This document shows positions 33,060 through 44,423 of a stretch of DNA of 64,000 nucleotides, one piece after another (positions within the stretch are counted from its first letter, which is position 1; each line of letters begins with the position of its first letter). The stretch lies in NCBI GenBank assembly GCA_037126765.1, contig JBBCBC010000025.1:16424175-16488174 (forward strand). The letters run 5' to 3'. The notes under the pieces are model-generated. The model was not told where the DNA came from and ran no database searches. It worked only from the letters and a program-made list of their open reading frames with translations. The position numbers and the translations under genes were made by a program. Source of the stretch: Stenogyne calaminthoides (Eukaryota > Streptophyta > Magnoliopsida > Lamiales > Lamiaceae).

Positions 33060-34647
33060 TGTAGGTCCCGAACGGGTTTTCGTGAGGGCGTAAGTCTAGA
33101 GGGAGGGTGAATAGACTTACAAAAAACTTTTTCGTCTTGCAGATCGGGTGTGATTGCGGTTTGCTTCGATCAGTGCAAGTGAATCGGTTTGGATCGATAT
33201 CCAACTTCTTGATCGCTTTGAGGACGATCGATTCGGTGTCTATCAGTTTAACTGATTGTGCGGAAGCTAGTTTATACCCGTGTGAAAAACCAGTTTATAA
33301 CAAATCAGATTTTGAAACTGTTTTCAATCAGATGACTATGGAGTCAATCTGATCAGATCAGTAGCTTGGTGCTAGTTGATCCTAACTCAGAATATGTATG
33401 CAGATTTAATCAAGTTGTGTGCAATAGTGTAAAGCAGTTAATCAAACAGGTAAATGCACAACAAGATTTATAGTGGTTCAGACAACCAGTCCTACGTCCA
33501 CTCTTCCCTATAACAAGGGGCACCAACTTAACCAACTTAACCAACTGGACTTAGATTATTGTGTTAGTCCAACACATTACACCAACAGATATTTATAGAG
33601 CTCTCTCTCAACCGATCCTAGAAATCAGAACTAGAAACCCTAGTCTAAAATCTTGCTAAACAAACTTAACCTAACTTTGGGTTTTGGGTAAGATTTGTTG
33701 TTTGTTCCAACTTTGAAATCTTTCCTAGTATTTAAGTAGCCTAACAGCTAGAGGATAAGATTTATGTGCTAAGAACTATGGGATGAACACTTAGAAAATA
33801 ATCTTCAAGGTTGTGTTCTTCGTGCGGAAATTTTGCTGTAGTATGAGCTTCTTGATAATTTCCATTTTTTCACTCTGAAGAGTAATCCCATATTTATAGA
33901 TCTCGAAATCAAAGAGCCGTTGGAGAGCAATTTGAATTTCTGGCTATATTTGGTAGATTTGCAGGACTTGATGTGACGTGCTTCCAGGTATGGCATGGCC
34001 AAAAGCATGTATGTCATTTTTCTAGCCGTTTGACTATGCAGCGCTGAAATCCGCAGTGTCAGCTCAGGTCATACGTGTCTTGTTCTTATTGGTTAACAAG
34101 TACATCATATCAGAGTTTGTTCACCAACTAAAGTTGACATTCTTCTTGTTTAGATCAGCAACGTATGGCATGGTGAAACATTAGTTGACACGTGGTGTGA
34201 GCTGACCTGATCAGTTACAACTGATCAGTCTACCTGATAGAGTCTTCTGGTGTCAGTTGTCTTAGCTCAACTAACAGACTCGGCTGATGTAGGTCTCTTG
34301 TTCTGATCTTTTGGTAGTCATCTGATCTTCAGGTCTTCTGAATTTGTGTTTCATGACTTCACCTGATATATCTGACTTTATAAGATCGTCTGATCTTCTG
34401 TCCTTCCCTTACCTTCTGGCCTGTCGGACTTCAGCTGATCTTTTGTTCTTCTGATCTTTAGATCTGACCTATACATATTGAGGTTCCCCCTCAATATGTG
34501 ACCTATCTTATACATCAGTTGTTCTATACAATAATTATCAACTGGTCATCTTATAACTGGTATTAAAAACATCAGTCAGCTAACAGGTCTGACTGACCCT
34601 ATTACACGTGTTTTAGAACTTTCATCAAAACTCTAAATTTCCCAACA
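33060..34647 (-). repeat. Right (5') LTR of element B
   Basis: 1588 bp, pair of 20170-21737. The minus-strand TATAAATA promoter box is at 33891-33898. The first 230 bp differ from the left LTR at almost every CTG/CAG, whereas the remainder differs only by scattered ordinary substitutions. Confidence 0.95.
33891..33898 (-). promoter_or_regulatory. TATA box in the 5' LTR of element B
   Basis: TATAAATA on the minus strand, about 830 bp from the PBS-side end of the LTR, in the position expected for the U3/R boundary. Confidence 0.6.
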
Positions 34648-34652
34648 AGTTC

Positions 34653-35259
34653 TCTTAGGACGCTTTCCAGTGTAGTCAACCTTTTTACCTAAGTTTCTCT
34701 GTGACATTCTCCCCTTTCCCCATCTTCCAACACCTCTTCTGGGAGCTAATTGTTTCTTTCTCAACCTAATGTTCTTCAATTTCTCCCCCATTTCTTCTGA
34801 ATCAGAGGAATCAGCATTATGCATTTCAACATCGGCTGTTTGTGTAGGGTTTTCAGAAGGGTTTTCAGTAACAGGAGTTTCTGAGGGTATTTCTGTAGAA
34901 GGTTCTCCAGCCAAAGGTCTGGCAGAGAGATCAATATAGTCAGAAAGATTTACCAAGTTAGAACCAAAATAAATGTCAGGAAAAACGATCGGGTTCTGCT
35001 CAACGACTTGTTTTACAAGAAGAGCAACAAGTGATTTTGGAGCGGAATCAGGAATGTGTAGTGCAGGAGGTTTAGGAATGGAAGAAGAAGATGATCCACC
35101 AACATTTGTGGAATCATAAACTGGGTTTTTAGCGGCCATTTCTGCGAGAAGGTTCAGAGGGTTTAAGTTTTCTGGAGAGGAAGATTTCGAGGGAGAAGGG
35201 TTTGCGTGGGTTTGTGACTGATCAGGAGTAGAAACCGAAGGGTTTTGTTCATCAGCCAT
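34653..35259 (-). pseudogene. ORF3 of element A, 5' part, interrupted by element B
   Basis: The start is MADEQNPSVSTPDQSQTHAN at 35259, the first ATG with the composition of the rest. A Ser/Pro-rich N-terminus is followed by ALHIPDSAPKSLVALLVKQV, a Pro/Thr/Glu region (PSTEIPSETPVTENPSENP), and a basic cluster (KLKNIRLRKKQLAPRRGVGR, GKKVDYTGKRPKRT). The frame runs into element B at 34653 and resumes at 20164 beyond the target duplication. The basic cluster could be a nuclear localisation or nucleic-acid-binding segment; that is inference. Confidence 0.75.
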
Positions 35260-35339
35260 CTCACCTTTCTGTCCAATCAAATAAATACACAACAATTAAA
35301 AAATGTTATATGAAATATAGGAGGAAAAAAGAAGTATAT

Positions 35340-35735
35340 TGTTGGGATATTTTAGTTTTGATGAATTATGCCAAAACATTATCAACTTGTGTTATTCAAG
35401 CTAATTTACAGATAACAAGTTGAGGGGGAACGAAAGAAGAAGTTGAGGGGGAACTCACGAAATCAGAAATAGATGATCGAGATCAGACGAGGCTGCAGAT
35501 GAGACTGATCAAGATCAGATGAGTAAGATGTGTTCCGGAGTTAACTGATGAGCTGTGCAAAATCAGAAGAGAAGAAAAGCTAAGCCAGCTGATCAGAAGA
35601 TCAGATGATCAGAAGTGACCTGATCAGATGACCAGAAAAGATAAGCTGATTAGAAGATCAGATGATCAGAAGTGACCTGATCAGATGACCAGAAAAGATA
35701 AACTGATCAGATGAGTATATGACCGAAATAATTGA
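35340..35735 (+). repeat. LTR fragment of a SIRE-type element with a 57-bp tandem repeat
   Basis: TGTTGGGATATTTTAGTTTT, then ATGCCAAAACATTAT and AGTTGAGGGGGAAC, match the 5' end of element D's LTR (63726 onward), on the plus strand. It continues into GATCAG-rich sequence with two tandem copies of a 57-bp unit (35588-35644, 35645-35701). No partner LTR is near. It could be a truncated solo LTR inserted between pol and ORF3 of element A. Confidence 0.6.
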
Positions 35736-36557
35736 AATAACATAAGTAATATCAACACAAACCTCGATTCCTATGTGCAACAACAAAGTTTTCAGCTTTT
35801 AGTAATAAACATCACATATAGAATCGAACTAATGTAGAGAAGAAAAGAAGGAGGTTATTACACAAAACCACCACAGAAACCGACCAGGAGTGGGACAAAG
35901 TAACCACCCACTAAGGTAAATGTGATCGTGTGAATGTGTGTAAGCCGCCAAAAACATTTTCAAAAAACAGGAAACCATATCCAAAATTAAATAAACGCAT
36001 ATCAGTTCAAATAACTTGTTTAAATCGCAAATTTAACTTATCCAGAACATTAAATAAATCATGTATGATAGATAAAGTTCGAATCACTTAAGGTTTCACA
36101 AAATGTCGGCACACATATATCTCAACACTCAATTTTGCATGAAATTCATCATCAAAGTGTTGCATATTTTGAATTTTTATTTAAACACATGTTCACATTG
36201 ATCCATATTTCAAAAGAGTGCATCGTAGTAGCGAGCTCCGTACCCCATAGTTACTCAATGGATTGTGAACAAACATGGATGTATATTTAATCACCTTTTG
36301 AAAAGAGAACATCGTAGTAGCGAGCTCCGTGTCCCATAGTTACTCAGTGATTACACATCTAAGTTGTGTTTTATTTTTAATGCATTTAAGAGATATATGT
36401 CCAGGACTCTGTATCTAAACCATGATTCAAACAATAAGATCAAAACACTATCATTTAAAGCTTAAAAATAAGCAAAACAACAGACAAACTTATTATCAGA
36501 ACCACAATGTTGCTTCAAATGTTTGGAAATATTTGTCACAACATCTAGTGTTTATTT
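35736..36557. other. Spacer between pol and ORF3 of element A, with a duplicated block
   Basis: Non-coding. The block CATCGTAGTAGCGAGCTCCG followed by CCCATAGTTACTCA occurs at 36221 and again at 36310, an 89-bp spacing. In this position a signal for separate expression of ORF3 could lie, but nothing here proves it. Confidence 0.55.
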
Positions 36558-39458
36558 TCAGATATAGCAAAGACCAAGAGATTTTCTAAGTGAAGAAAAC
36601 CTCTCATAATTAAGGGCGTTTGTGAAAATGTCAGCAAGTTGTTTTTCAGTAGAAATGTATTCTAACTTCACAACTTCTTTCTCTACAAGATCTCTTATAA
36701 AATGATGTCTTATACTTATATGCTTAGTCAAAGAATGTTGCACAGGATTCTTGGAAATATTGATAGCACTGGTATCATCACAATAAACAGTCAAAATACC
36801 ACTTTCCAACCCATAATCATCAAACATATTTTTAAGCCATAGCAGTTGAGTGCAGCAACTTCCAGCAGCAACATATTCAGACTCAGCTGTTGATTGTGAA
36901 ACACAATTCTGTTTCTTACTATGCAAGGAAATAATGTTGTTTCCCATGTAGAAACATCCTCCACTAGTACTTTTTCTGTCATCACAATCACCTGCCCAAT
37001 CTGCATCACTATAGCCAACTAAAGAGCAATTAGTATCCTTTGAGTACCAAATACCTAAATCACATGTTCCAGCCACATATCTTATAATTCTTTTTACAGA
37101 ATTGAGATGTGATTCCTTAGGATTAGCTTGATATCTAGCACAAAGACAGACACTATACATAATATCAGGCCTACTAGAAGTTAAGTACAAAAGACTTCCA
37201 ATCATTGATCTATACAAAGTAGGATCAACATCTTTTCCAGTCAAGTCTTTACTCAACTTTTGAGTTGAACCCATAGGAGTTTTCATAGTTTTAGCACTTT
37301 CCAAACCAAACCTTTTCACCAAATTCTTAGCATATTTGTTTTGACAAAAGAAAATACCATCTTTCACTTGTTTGATTTGAAGACCTAAAAAGAAATTTAG
37401 TTCTCCAACCATAGACATTTCAAAAGTACATGTCATTTCTTTAACAAAACTTTCAAGCATATAATTACTAGTTGAACCAAATACAATATCAACATATATT
37501 TGAGCATCCATGATATCATTTTTAGAATTTTTAATGAACAAGGTTCTATCAGATTCACCTCTCAAAAATCCAAACTCAAGTAAGAAATCAGTAAGTCTAC
37601 CATACCAAGCTCTAGGTGCTTGTTTTAGACCATACAAAGCTTTCTTTAACTTGTAAACATGATTAGGAAACTCTAGATTTTCAAAACCTTTAGGTTGTTC
37701 AACATAAGCTTCTTCATCCAGAATACCATTTAAGAAAGCAGCTTTAACATCCATTTGATGCAAGTTAATGTTAATGAAACATGCAATAACAAGAAGTAAT
37801 CTAATAGATTCTATTCTAGCAACAAGAGCAAATGTTTCATCAAAATCTATTCCTTCAATCTGAGTATAACCTTGAGCAACCAATCTAGCCTTGTTTCTCA
37901 CAATATTACCAGATTCATCAGTTTTATTTTTGAAAATCCACTTTGTTCCTATGACATTAATATCAGAATTAGGTCTAGGCACAAGTGTCCAAACATCGTT
38001 TCTTTCAAACTGATTAAGCTCTTCATGCATAGCATTTATCCAATTTTCATCATTAAGAGCTTCTTTAACATTCTTAGGCTCAATTGCAAAATGATAACAC
38101 TCAAAAGTTACCTGATTGCATATGGATGACATGCAAACTGATCTTACAAGGTTATTGATATGAATACCCATTCTTATTCTAGTTTGTACACCAGTGATAG
38201 CTTCTCCAATGATTTGATCTGATGGATGACTTTTCATTATCTTTGTTGAGGGAACCAACTGTTTTGAATACTGTGAATCTTGTGACAGAATTTTAGTATT
38301 TGAACTTTTGGATAATGTTGAATCAGATGTTGAAGGAACATTCTGATCAACATCCTTACTATCTTCAGTGTCATCAGTATCTTTGGATACTTCTATCAAA
38401 TCTGATACATTGTCTTCAACACTTTTTCCTGCAAGACTTGCAAGTTCATCAAATACCACATTAATATATTCTTGCATTGTATCAGTTCTCAAGTTATAGA
38501 TTCTATATGCCTTGCTATTCTTATAATATCCTAAGAAAAATCCTTTATCACTTTTGGAATCAAACTTGTGCAACTGATCTCTATCATTCAAAATGTAACA
38601 AACACAACCAAACACATGAAAATATTTCAAATTTGGTTTCTTGTTATTCAGAATCTCATAAGGAGTACAATTACTACCAGAACGAATGTATACTCTATTC
38701 ACAATGTGACAGGCAGTATTTAAAGCTTCAGCCCAGAATTTCTTGAAAAGATTTTTTGAGGTTAGCATAACTCTTGTCATTTCTTGCAAAGTTCTATTCT
38801 TTCTTTCAGCAATTTCATTTTGATGTGGAGTTTTAGGTGAGGAAAACTCTTGTAAAATACATTTCTTTTCACAGAAATTAGTAAACAAACTGTTTTCAAA
38901 TTCTCTTCCATGATCAGACCTTATCCTACTGATCTTTAAACATAAAACAGTTTTAAACCTTTTGTAAAGAATTTTGAACTCAGAAAAGGTATCAGATTTT
39001 TCTTTCAGAAAAATAACCCAAGTATATCTAGAAAAATCATCTACAAGAACATATGAATACCTTTTACCACCTAAACTTTCAGTTTCTATAGGACCCATTA
39101 GATCCATATGAATCAACTCACAATACCTGTTTGTTGTACATGCTGACAACATTTGATGTGTTGTCCTTACTTGCTTACCTTTCTGGCATGGTCCACAGAC
39201 TTTCCCTTTTTCAAAGTTAAGATCAGGTAAACCAACAACAACACCTAGTCTATGCAGTTTCTGAATACTTCTATAATTTGCATGACCAAGTTTTTGATGC
39301 CACAAAATAATATCATCTGCTTTAGCACTTTTACAAGCATGATTTGAACCAATCAAATAACAATTATCAGCAGATCTATTGCCAGTCATTAAGCATTCAT
39401 CATCCTTATCAAACACATAGCATGAATTCTTGTCAAACTTCATGTAAATCATCATCAC
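36558..39458 (-). pseudogene. Integrase, reverse transcriptase and RNase H of element A
   Basis: A 966-codon open frame. Order: HQKLGHANYRSIQKLHRLGV with CGPCQKGKQ (integrase zinc region); HMDLMGPIE, VLVDDFSRYTWVIFL, IRSDHGREFEN and TPHQNEIAERKNRTL (integrase core, with E where relatives have G in QNG); VFGCVCYILND; then RT with GTKWIFKNKTDESGNIVRNK, ARLVAQGYTQIEGIDFDE, QMDVKAAFLNG and LKKALYGLKQAPRAWY. The YVDD active-site box reads IYVDIVFGS, one residue short and lacking the second Asp. RNase H follows: GYSDADWAGDCDDRKSTSGG, SKKQNCVSQSTAESEYVAAG, VYCDDTSAINIS, HISIRHHFIRDLVEK. The frame joins the protease through a shift near 39445. Loss of the second Asp should abolish polymerase activity even though the frame is long and open. 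Confidence 0.93.
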
Positions 39459-39759
39459 ATAACTGACTAATACTAATCAGATTAGCAAGTAAACCTTTTA
39501 CATGTAACACATTTGTCAACTTTGGAAAACCAGGAACATTCAAGGTTCCTTTACCAACAACTTTACCTTTTGAACCACCACCATAGGTAACATGACCACC
39601 ATTGTATGATGTATAATTAGTCAGATGTTTGACTTGACTAGTCATGTGTCTAGAACAGCCACTATCAAAATACCAAGATCCAGGAACACATGCTTTCAAA
39701 GATGTATACACAACATTACAAGACATGTTATCATGAATCAACTTTTTAGTGTTGTTAAC
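39433..39759 (-). pseudogene. Protease of element A
   Basis: PGSWYFDSGCSRHMTSQVKH is an intact copia aspartic protease signature with DSG. It continues to NVLHVKGLLANLISISQLCD. The frame is the same as gag, separated from it only by a TAG at 39757-39759. It is out of frame with the following integrase frame by a single-base change near 39445, where the family reads from SQLCDDD straight on. Confidence 0.88.
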
Positions 39760-41577
39760 CTATTTTATAGGGTGTTCAACTTTATCAGGTAAAAAGATTC
39801 TAGCTTTTAAGTCTCTTCTTAACTTAGAACAATATGGACGAATGTGACCTACTCCAGCACAATAAAAACATATATACTCTTTAAACAAACCATCAGATTT
39901 CTTTTGTTTACCTTTGAAAGATTTTGGTACAGAAGTTCCAGCTTTTACAAAAGAAATAGGTTCACAGGATATAGGAGTATTCTCAAAAGATTTCTCAAAA
40001 CCAAGTCCAGCATTACCATGTCTACCAATCATCAATGCATCATTCAAATCAGTAGTGCTAGTAGAAAACTTTTTAAAGCTAAGAGTAGTGCTTTTAAGTT
40101 CATCTTTCAAAACAGAAATTTCCACATCTTTTCTAGTTAAAAGAACTTCAAGCTTAACAAGATTTTCTTTCAAATCTGAATTTTCTAAAGATAAAGAACT
40201 CAACACCTGTTTTTGAGTTTCTAAATCAAATTTAAACTTCAGATATTCAGAGTTATAATCAGTATAACTTGATGTTTCAGCATTCAGAATAGTTCCAGCA
40301 AAACAGTTAATCTCAGAATCATTATTATTGAATGTTGTTTCAAATGTTGTGATAACATCTGAATCTGCTTCAGACCAATAATCATCGAGATCATCATCAA
40401 ATGTATCATCATAAACTATTCTAGCAGATATGGCACTTAGTTCACATTTATCAGCATCAGTTTCATCATCAGAATCATCACTTAAAGTGGCATTAAAGTT
40501 CATCTTCTTCCTAAGCAAAGTATTAGCACAGTCATTAGCATAATGACCATATCCAGAACATGCATCACATTTAACCTTTTTTCTGTACTCAGGATCATAT
40601 TTGAACTTGTTATCCTTTGTAAATTGTCTAGGTTGATTGAAACTGGAAGACTGACTTGGAACAAACTTTTTATCAGAGGGAGAAGAGTTTTGATTAAACC
40701 TATCCTTTGATTGAAATTGACCATTTGGTCTTCTGAACTTTCCTTTTAGATAAGATTTGAATTGCTTAGTGATAAGAGCAAATTGTTCAGAAATATTTTC
40801 ATCACATAAATCAGAAATATCCTCATCAGAATCAACTTCAGTCACGTAAGGATGTTTACCAACATTATCAGAAGTTTCACCCCTAAAAGCAAGTACTTTC
40901 TTGTCTTTATCTTTCTCATGTTTATCATCATCTAACATATTTGAGTTTATCTCATAAGTTTTCAAAATACTGATCAACTCATTTTGACTCAATAAATCAG
41001 TGTTTTTAGCCTCTTCTATTGCACATATTTTATTATCAAATCGTTTAGGAACATTTCTAAGTATTTTATTGACTAACTGAGTGTTGAAAATTGGATCACC
41101 AAGTGAGTGTAACTCATTAGCAATCTCACTTATCCTTTCATTGTATGATGAAATGCTTTCATCATCCTTCATCTTCAAGTTTTCCAACTTGGTTCCCAAC
41201 ATTCTGAGTCTAGTCCTTCGAACACTTTCTGATCCTTCACAATGTTCCTGCAATATTTCCCATGCATCCTTAGAAGAAACACAGTTAGATATCAGTTTAA
41301 ACATTGAAACATCAGTGGCAGTAAATATAGCATTAAGAGCTTTAGAATTGAAATTAGTCGATGTGCATTCATCATTTGACCAATCAATCTCCTTTTTGAC
41401 TTGCGATTCTCCATCTCTATCATCAATTGTTCTTGGTGGATTCCAACCAGATAACACACTACGCCATGCTCTCTCATCAATAGACTTAATGTACACGCGC
41501 ATTTTAGGTTTTCAGTATGGGTAATTTGATCCATCCAAAATTGGAGGTTTTAAAGAAGGAGTCAGTGGATAATCCAT
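39760..41577 (-). pseudogene. gag of element A
   Basis: The start is ATG at 41577 (MDYPLTPSLKPPILDGSNY). A TGA at 41512-41514 replaces the W expected after NYPY, leaving a 580-codon frame from 41502. It contains a UBN2-type capsid region (AWRSVLSGW, DAWEILQEHCEGSESVRR, TRLRMLGTKLENLKM, SISSYNERISEIANEL), two CCHC zinc knuckles (CDACSGYGHYANDC near 40555 and CFYCAGVGHIRPYC near 39860), and between them an acidic stretch and a coiled coil (QKQVLSSLSLENSDLKENLV). Two knuckles with a long insert is characteristic of SIRE-type gag. It is the structural protein of the particle and packages the RNA. Confidence 0.9.
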
Positions 41578-41630
41578 TGCAAAAACACACTTTAAACACA
41601 GGACCTTTAACTTAGTGTATCAAGTTTATG

Positions 41631-41644
41631 GCTCTGGCGCCAAC
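41631..41644 (-). other. Primer-binding site of element A
   Basis: The minus strand reads GTTGGCGCCAGAGC directly after the LTR end. It differs from the initiator tRNA-Met complement TGGTATCAGAGC used by elements C and D at three adjacent bases (CGC for TAT). Confidence 0.65.
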
Positions 41645-42426
41645 TGACAGTGTGTGTGCGTGTATTTTTCAGAGTGTTGTTGAAAATGTTATACAACATA
41701 GACAACAACATATGACAGCAGAAGCATAAAACCGCAGTGCAAAGGATTTCAAAATTTTGTATAGTCTATAATCCAGATTATACGAACCTCATGATTAAAA
41801 ACATCACTATAACAAGTAGTGAGATACACACGAATCTCTTACAAGATCCTAAAAGGTGTAGTGAAAAACCACACACCAAAATCAATCTATTCAATCAAGT
41901 AACTAGTGATCTTATTCAACCTAAAACTTGATCTAATAAGATAAAATCAATACTGATAGGAGAGATTGTATTCCCTCGACCAGTACACATAGAATAACAT
42001 CGACCCTCACACTCCTAGAATTACAAACACTCAATTTTTCACTCTTGGTTGTGTCTTGGATGTTACTCTCTTAAGTTTGGAGTAGAGCAAATAGGATTTC
42101 ACTTTAACTCAAAGTTGAATGTCGACCAATGCAGTATATTTATAGACTTTCAGACCAACTGCATTGTCCCATCCACTTGGTGTGAACAACCTTGAACTTC
42201 TCCTCCACTATCTCCATGATCTTGGTGTAATCACCTATGATCTTTCTATTCTCACTCCATCAGTGCAACCGCTTGATAATTTCCGAGATTATCTTCAACC
42301 TGCAATGTAGGAAACATAGAGAAACACATCTATTAAACCGGAGTCAGTGTTAGGAGAAATGACAAATTCATGATGTTGTGCAGAATGTTGTCCAACATCT
42401 GGAACAACATCCGTGCAACATCAACA
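41645..42426 (-). repeat. Right (5') LTR of element A
   Basis: 782 bp, TGACAGTGTGTG to CATCAACA, pair of 17272-18057. Confidence 0.95.
42137..42144 (-). promoter_or_regulatory. TATA box in the 5' LTR of element A
   Basis: TATAAATA on the minus strand, conserved in the 3' LTR at 17768-17775. Confidence 0.6.
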
Positions 42427-42431
42427 ATATT

Positions 42432-43862
42432 CACGGGCATCACCCGACTTGGAATTAGTATACGTTACATGATAGTCATGAGCTCGCATATTCATAGCAT
42501 TCATCTTTCACATAACATTTTAATGTATCAATCATAACATTGAATGTTTGATCCTGTCAAGGGTGGAAATTGCCCTCACCTTGAAAACAGGAGTTGCAAC
42601 TTGTGATGCAATGCAATACCCCTTTAGTGTTCCTCAAATCTTATCTTCAACAACACTAAGCCTTATAAATCCCTAGTTCCCTTGCATCCTACAATATAAC
42701 ATATATAATCTAAAGAACCTCGGAATGAATATTAAATAACTTAAAAGCACATATCAGAGATTCCCTAATTAAACTAATATAGCAAGACATAAGGAAGAAT
42801 CTATAATTAATTACTATTATTTGATAATAATAAGTATTACATCAGTCATTTATCTAATTAAATCAATTAAATCATTAAACTTCCTTATATTGTAGTATAT
42901 AAATTAAGGAAATGTAATTCATTATAAGGTTAATAATAATAAGTTATACTATTATATTTATGTATATGACACGCCCACAACCACATGCTGATTTTAAGCA
43001 TAATAATAACAATAACAATATTAAGGGAAAATATTATTAATGGTATATTAATACATATTACTATTACACCCCACTAACTACACCTCACGAACACACATCG
43101 CACTGTATATAAATTATAAAAACTGATTGATTTAACTCTTCTAATGAACCATCCCAACAACATCGTTTACATTCACAATTTCACCACCTCATAAGATTTC
43201 TTAACCATTTAATTAGCAAAAACTAACTTAATTAATTCATATATCTATACGTATATATAAACCTAGAGCTGACCATATAGTTCTATAATTACTATTTAAT
43301 TCAATAGAGTGTTAATACCTTTCACAAAATTAATTAGTATATCAAAACAGTAGAAATAGATTAATGCGTATAAATTTACCTAATTCTTTGCGCTTGATAT
43401 TCATCCATTTTCTTCGTGTATGTGTCTTACCCGGAAGATAGGGTGTTTGGGTTTAAGAAGGAGGCGCACACCTTAGCCACCAATTGGAATAACCAACCGC
43501 CCTTAACTTCTAATATATATCCTATTCCTTTTTATTTTCTTTATTAATCAAGAATGTATGTGTGGTGTAGTGTGTCATATCTTGACCAAACCTCATTATT
43601 ATTTGACTTCTATTATGGATACTATATCTATATATATATATGTATTGCTTACGTGTGTGTATACAAAGAAGACATTTCATATACATATAATTGGAATTAT
43701 ATTTATTCTACTATGTTAATATAATTTATTAATAAATTATACCAAAAAGAAGTTATTATCTTATTTTAATAAACTCTCACTTGAACGTTGTAATAGAATT
43801 CTCTCGTAATTAATTATATCTAAATTTTAATGATTCATATATATATAGATTTTGGACTGTTA
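42432..43862 (-). repeat. Right (5') LTR of the Tekay-like element, second part
   Basis: Resumes in the minisatellite (CACGGGCATCACCCGACTTGG) after element A and follows 14328-15774 to GGACTGTTA. Confidence 0.93.
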
Positions 43863-44124
43863 ATTTTATATGAGATAATCTCACATGGAATGTGTGTTGT
43901 GCGATGGAATATACGTTTGAAAGTACATGCAATACTTTAAAGGTAAAAAAATGATATATTTAAAATAGAATAAAAATTAATTTTTACAAGAAATATCAAA
44001 TATCACTTTTTACGTGATTTTTTTTATCACACGACACAAATTATGTTCAACGGTTCTATACAAGTCTTTATGTTGATTGTTTTAATAATACTCTCTATGA
44101 CTAAGTTTTATATGCATTCAGATA
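43863..44124. other. Right flank of the nest
   Basis: Begins with ATTTTA, the target duplication of the Tekay-like element. No gene is seen. Confidence 0.5.
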
Positions 44125-44297
44125 CATTGTGTATTTATAGTGCATTTTGAAAACATACAACTTGTTGCATTAAAAAATACAATTTATTTACACTGAACCG
44201 TGCAACTATTAATATGAAAAAAATAATTGCACGTTCAGTGTTAACAAGTTGCATCTTTCAGTATAACATGAATGCACGGTACACTTGAATACACATG
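44125..44297. mobile_element. Hairpin MITE, second copy of the family at 6885-7345
   Basis: Arms at about 44160-44215 (TTGTTGCATT-AAA then TTTACACTGAACCGTGCAACT) and 44222-44275 (TTGCACGTTCAGTGTTAACA then AGTTGCATC) pair almost completely around a centre of ATTAATATGAAAA. The outer ends carry TGTGTATTTATAG and its complement-like CTTGAATACACA. Confidence 0.65.
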
Positions 44298-44423
44298 AGA
44301 CTCATTCTACTCTCTATGCTCCTATTTAACTGTTTTATCCAAAACAACATTCTTTTTTATTTATCACTACACCAATATAAATATAAATTTACCTTATTTT
44401 TTTAGCAATGATCCTAATAAGTA

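Larger units (their letters stand above)
20170..34647 (-). mobile_element. SIRE-type Ty1/copia element B (inserted in ORF3 of element A)
   Basis: LTRs of 1568 and 1588 bp (plus strand TGTAGGTCCCGAACGGG ... TTTCCCAACA), flanked by AGTTC at 20165-20169 and 34648-34652. It reads on the minus strand: gag (32920-30300), protease, integrase, RT/RNase H (to 26902), a 2.2-kb spacer holding an opposite-strand transcription unit, ORF3 (24731-21984), PPT. Domain sequence and order match element C much more closely than A. Gag is broken into many frames; pol has four in-frame stops but long open stretches. Confidence 0.95.
17272..42426 (-). mobile_element. SIRE-type Ty1/copia element A (inserted in the Tekay-like LTR)
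   Basis: LTRs of 786 and 782 bp (plus strand TGACAGTGTGTG ... CATCAACA), flanked by the 5-bp duplication ATATT (17267-17271 and 42427-42431). It reads on the minus strand: PBS at 41631-41644, then gag, protease, integrase, RT, RNase H, a 1.3-kb spacer, ORF3, and a PPT at 18058-18074. Element B is inserted in ORF3. Without B the element is about 10.7 kb, the usual size of SIRE/Maximus elements. It has damaging changes in gag, the gag/protease junction, the protease/integrase junction, RT and ORF3, so it is no longer autonomous. Confidence 0.95.
13678..43862 (-). mobile_element. Non-autonomous Tekay-like LTR retrotransposon (outermost of the nest)
   Basis: Two LTRs beginning TGTAACGCCCC on the plus strand flank an 840-bp non-coding interior. 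The element reads on the minus strand: its PBS lies next to the right LTR and its PPT next to the left LTR. ATTTTA occurs immediately outside both ends (13672-13677 and 43863-43868). The right end reads GGACTGTTA, two bases short of the GTTACA of the left LTR. Without the 25-kb insertion in its right LTR the element is about 5 kb. The PPT-proximal sequence TTTCGAGGACGAAATTTTTG is the pattern found just before the 3' LTR of Tekay-type chromoviruses, so it is probably parasitic on that lineage. No gag or pol is present. Confidence 0.85.
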
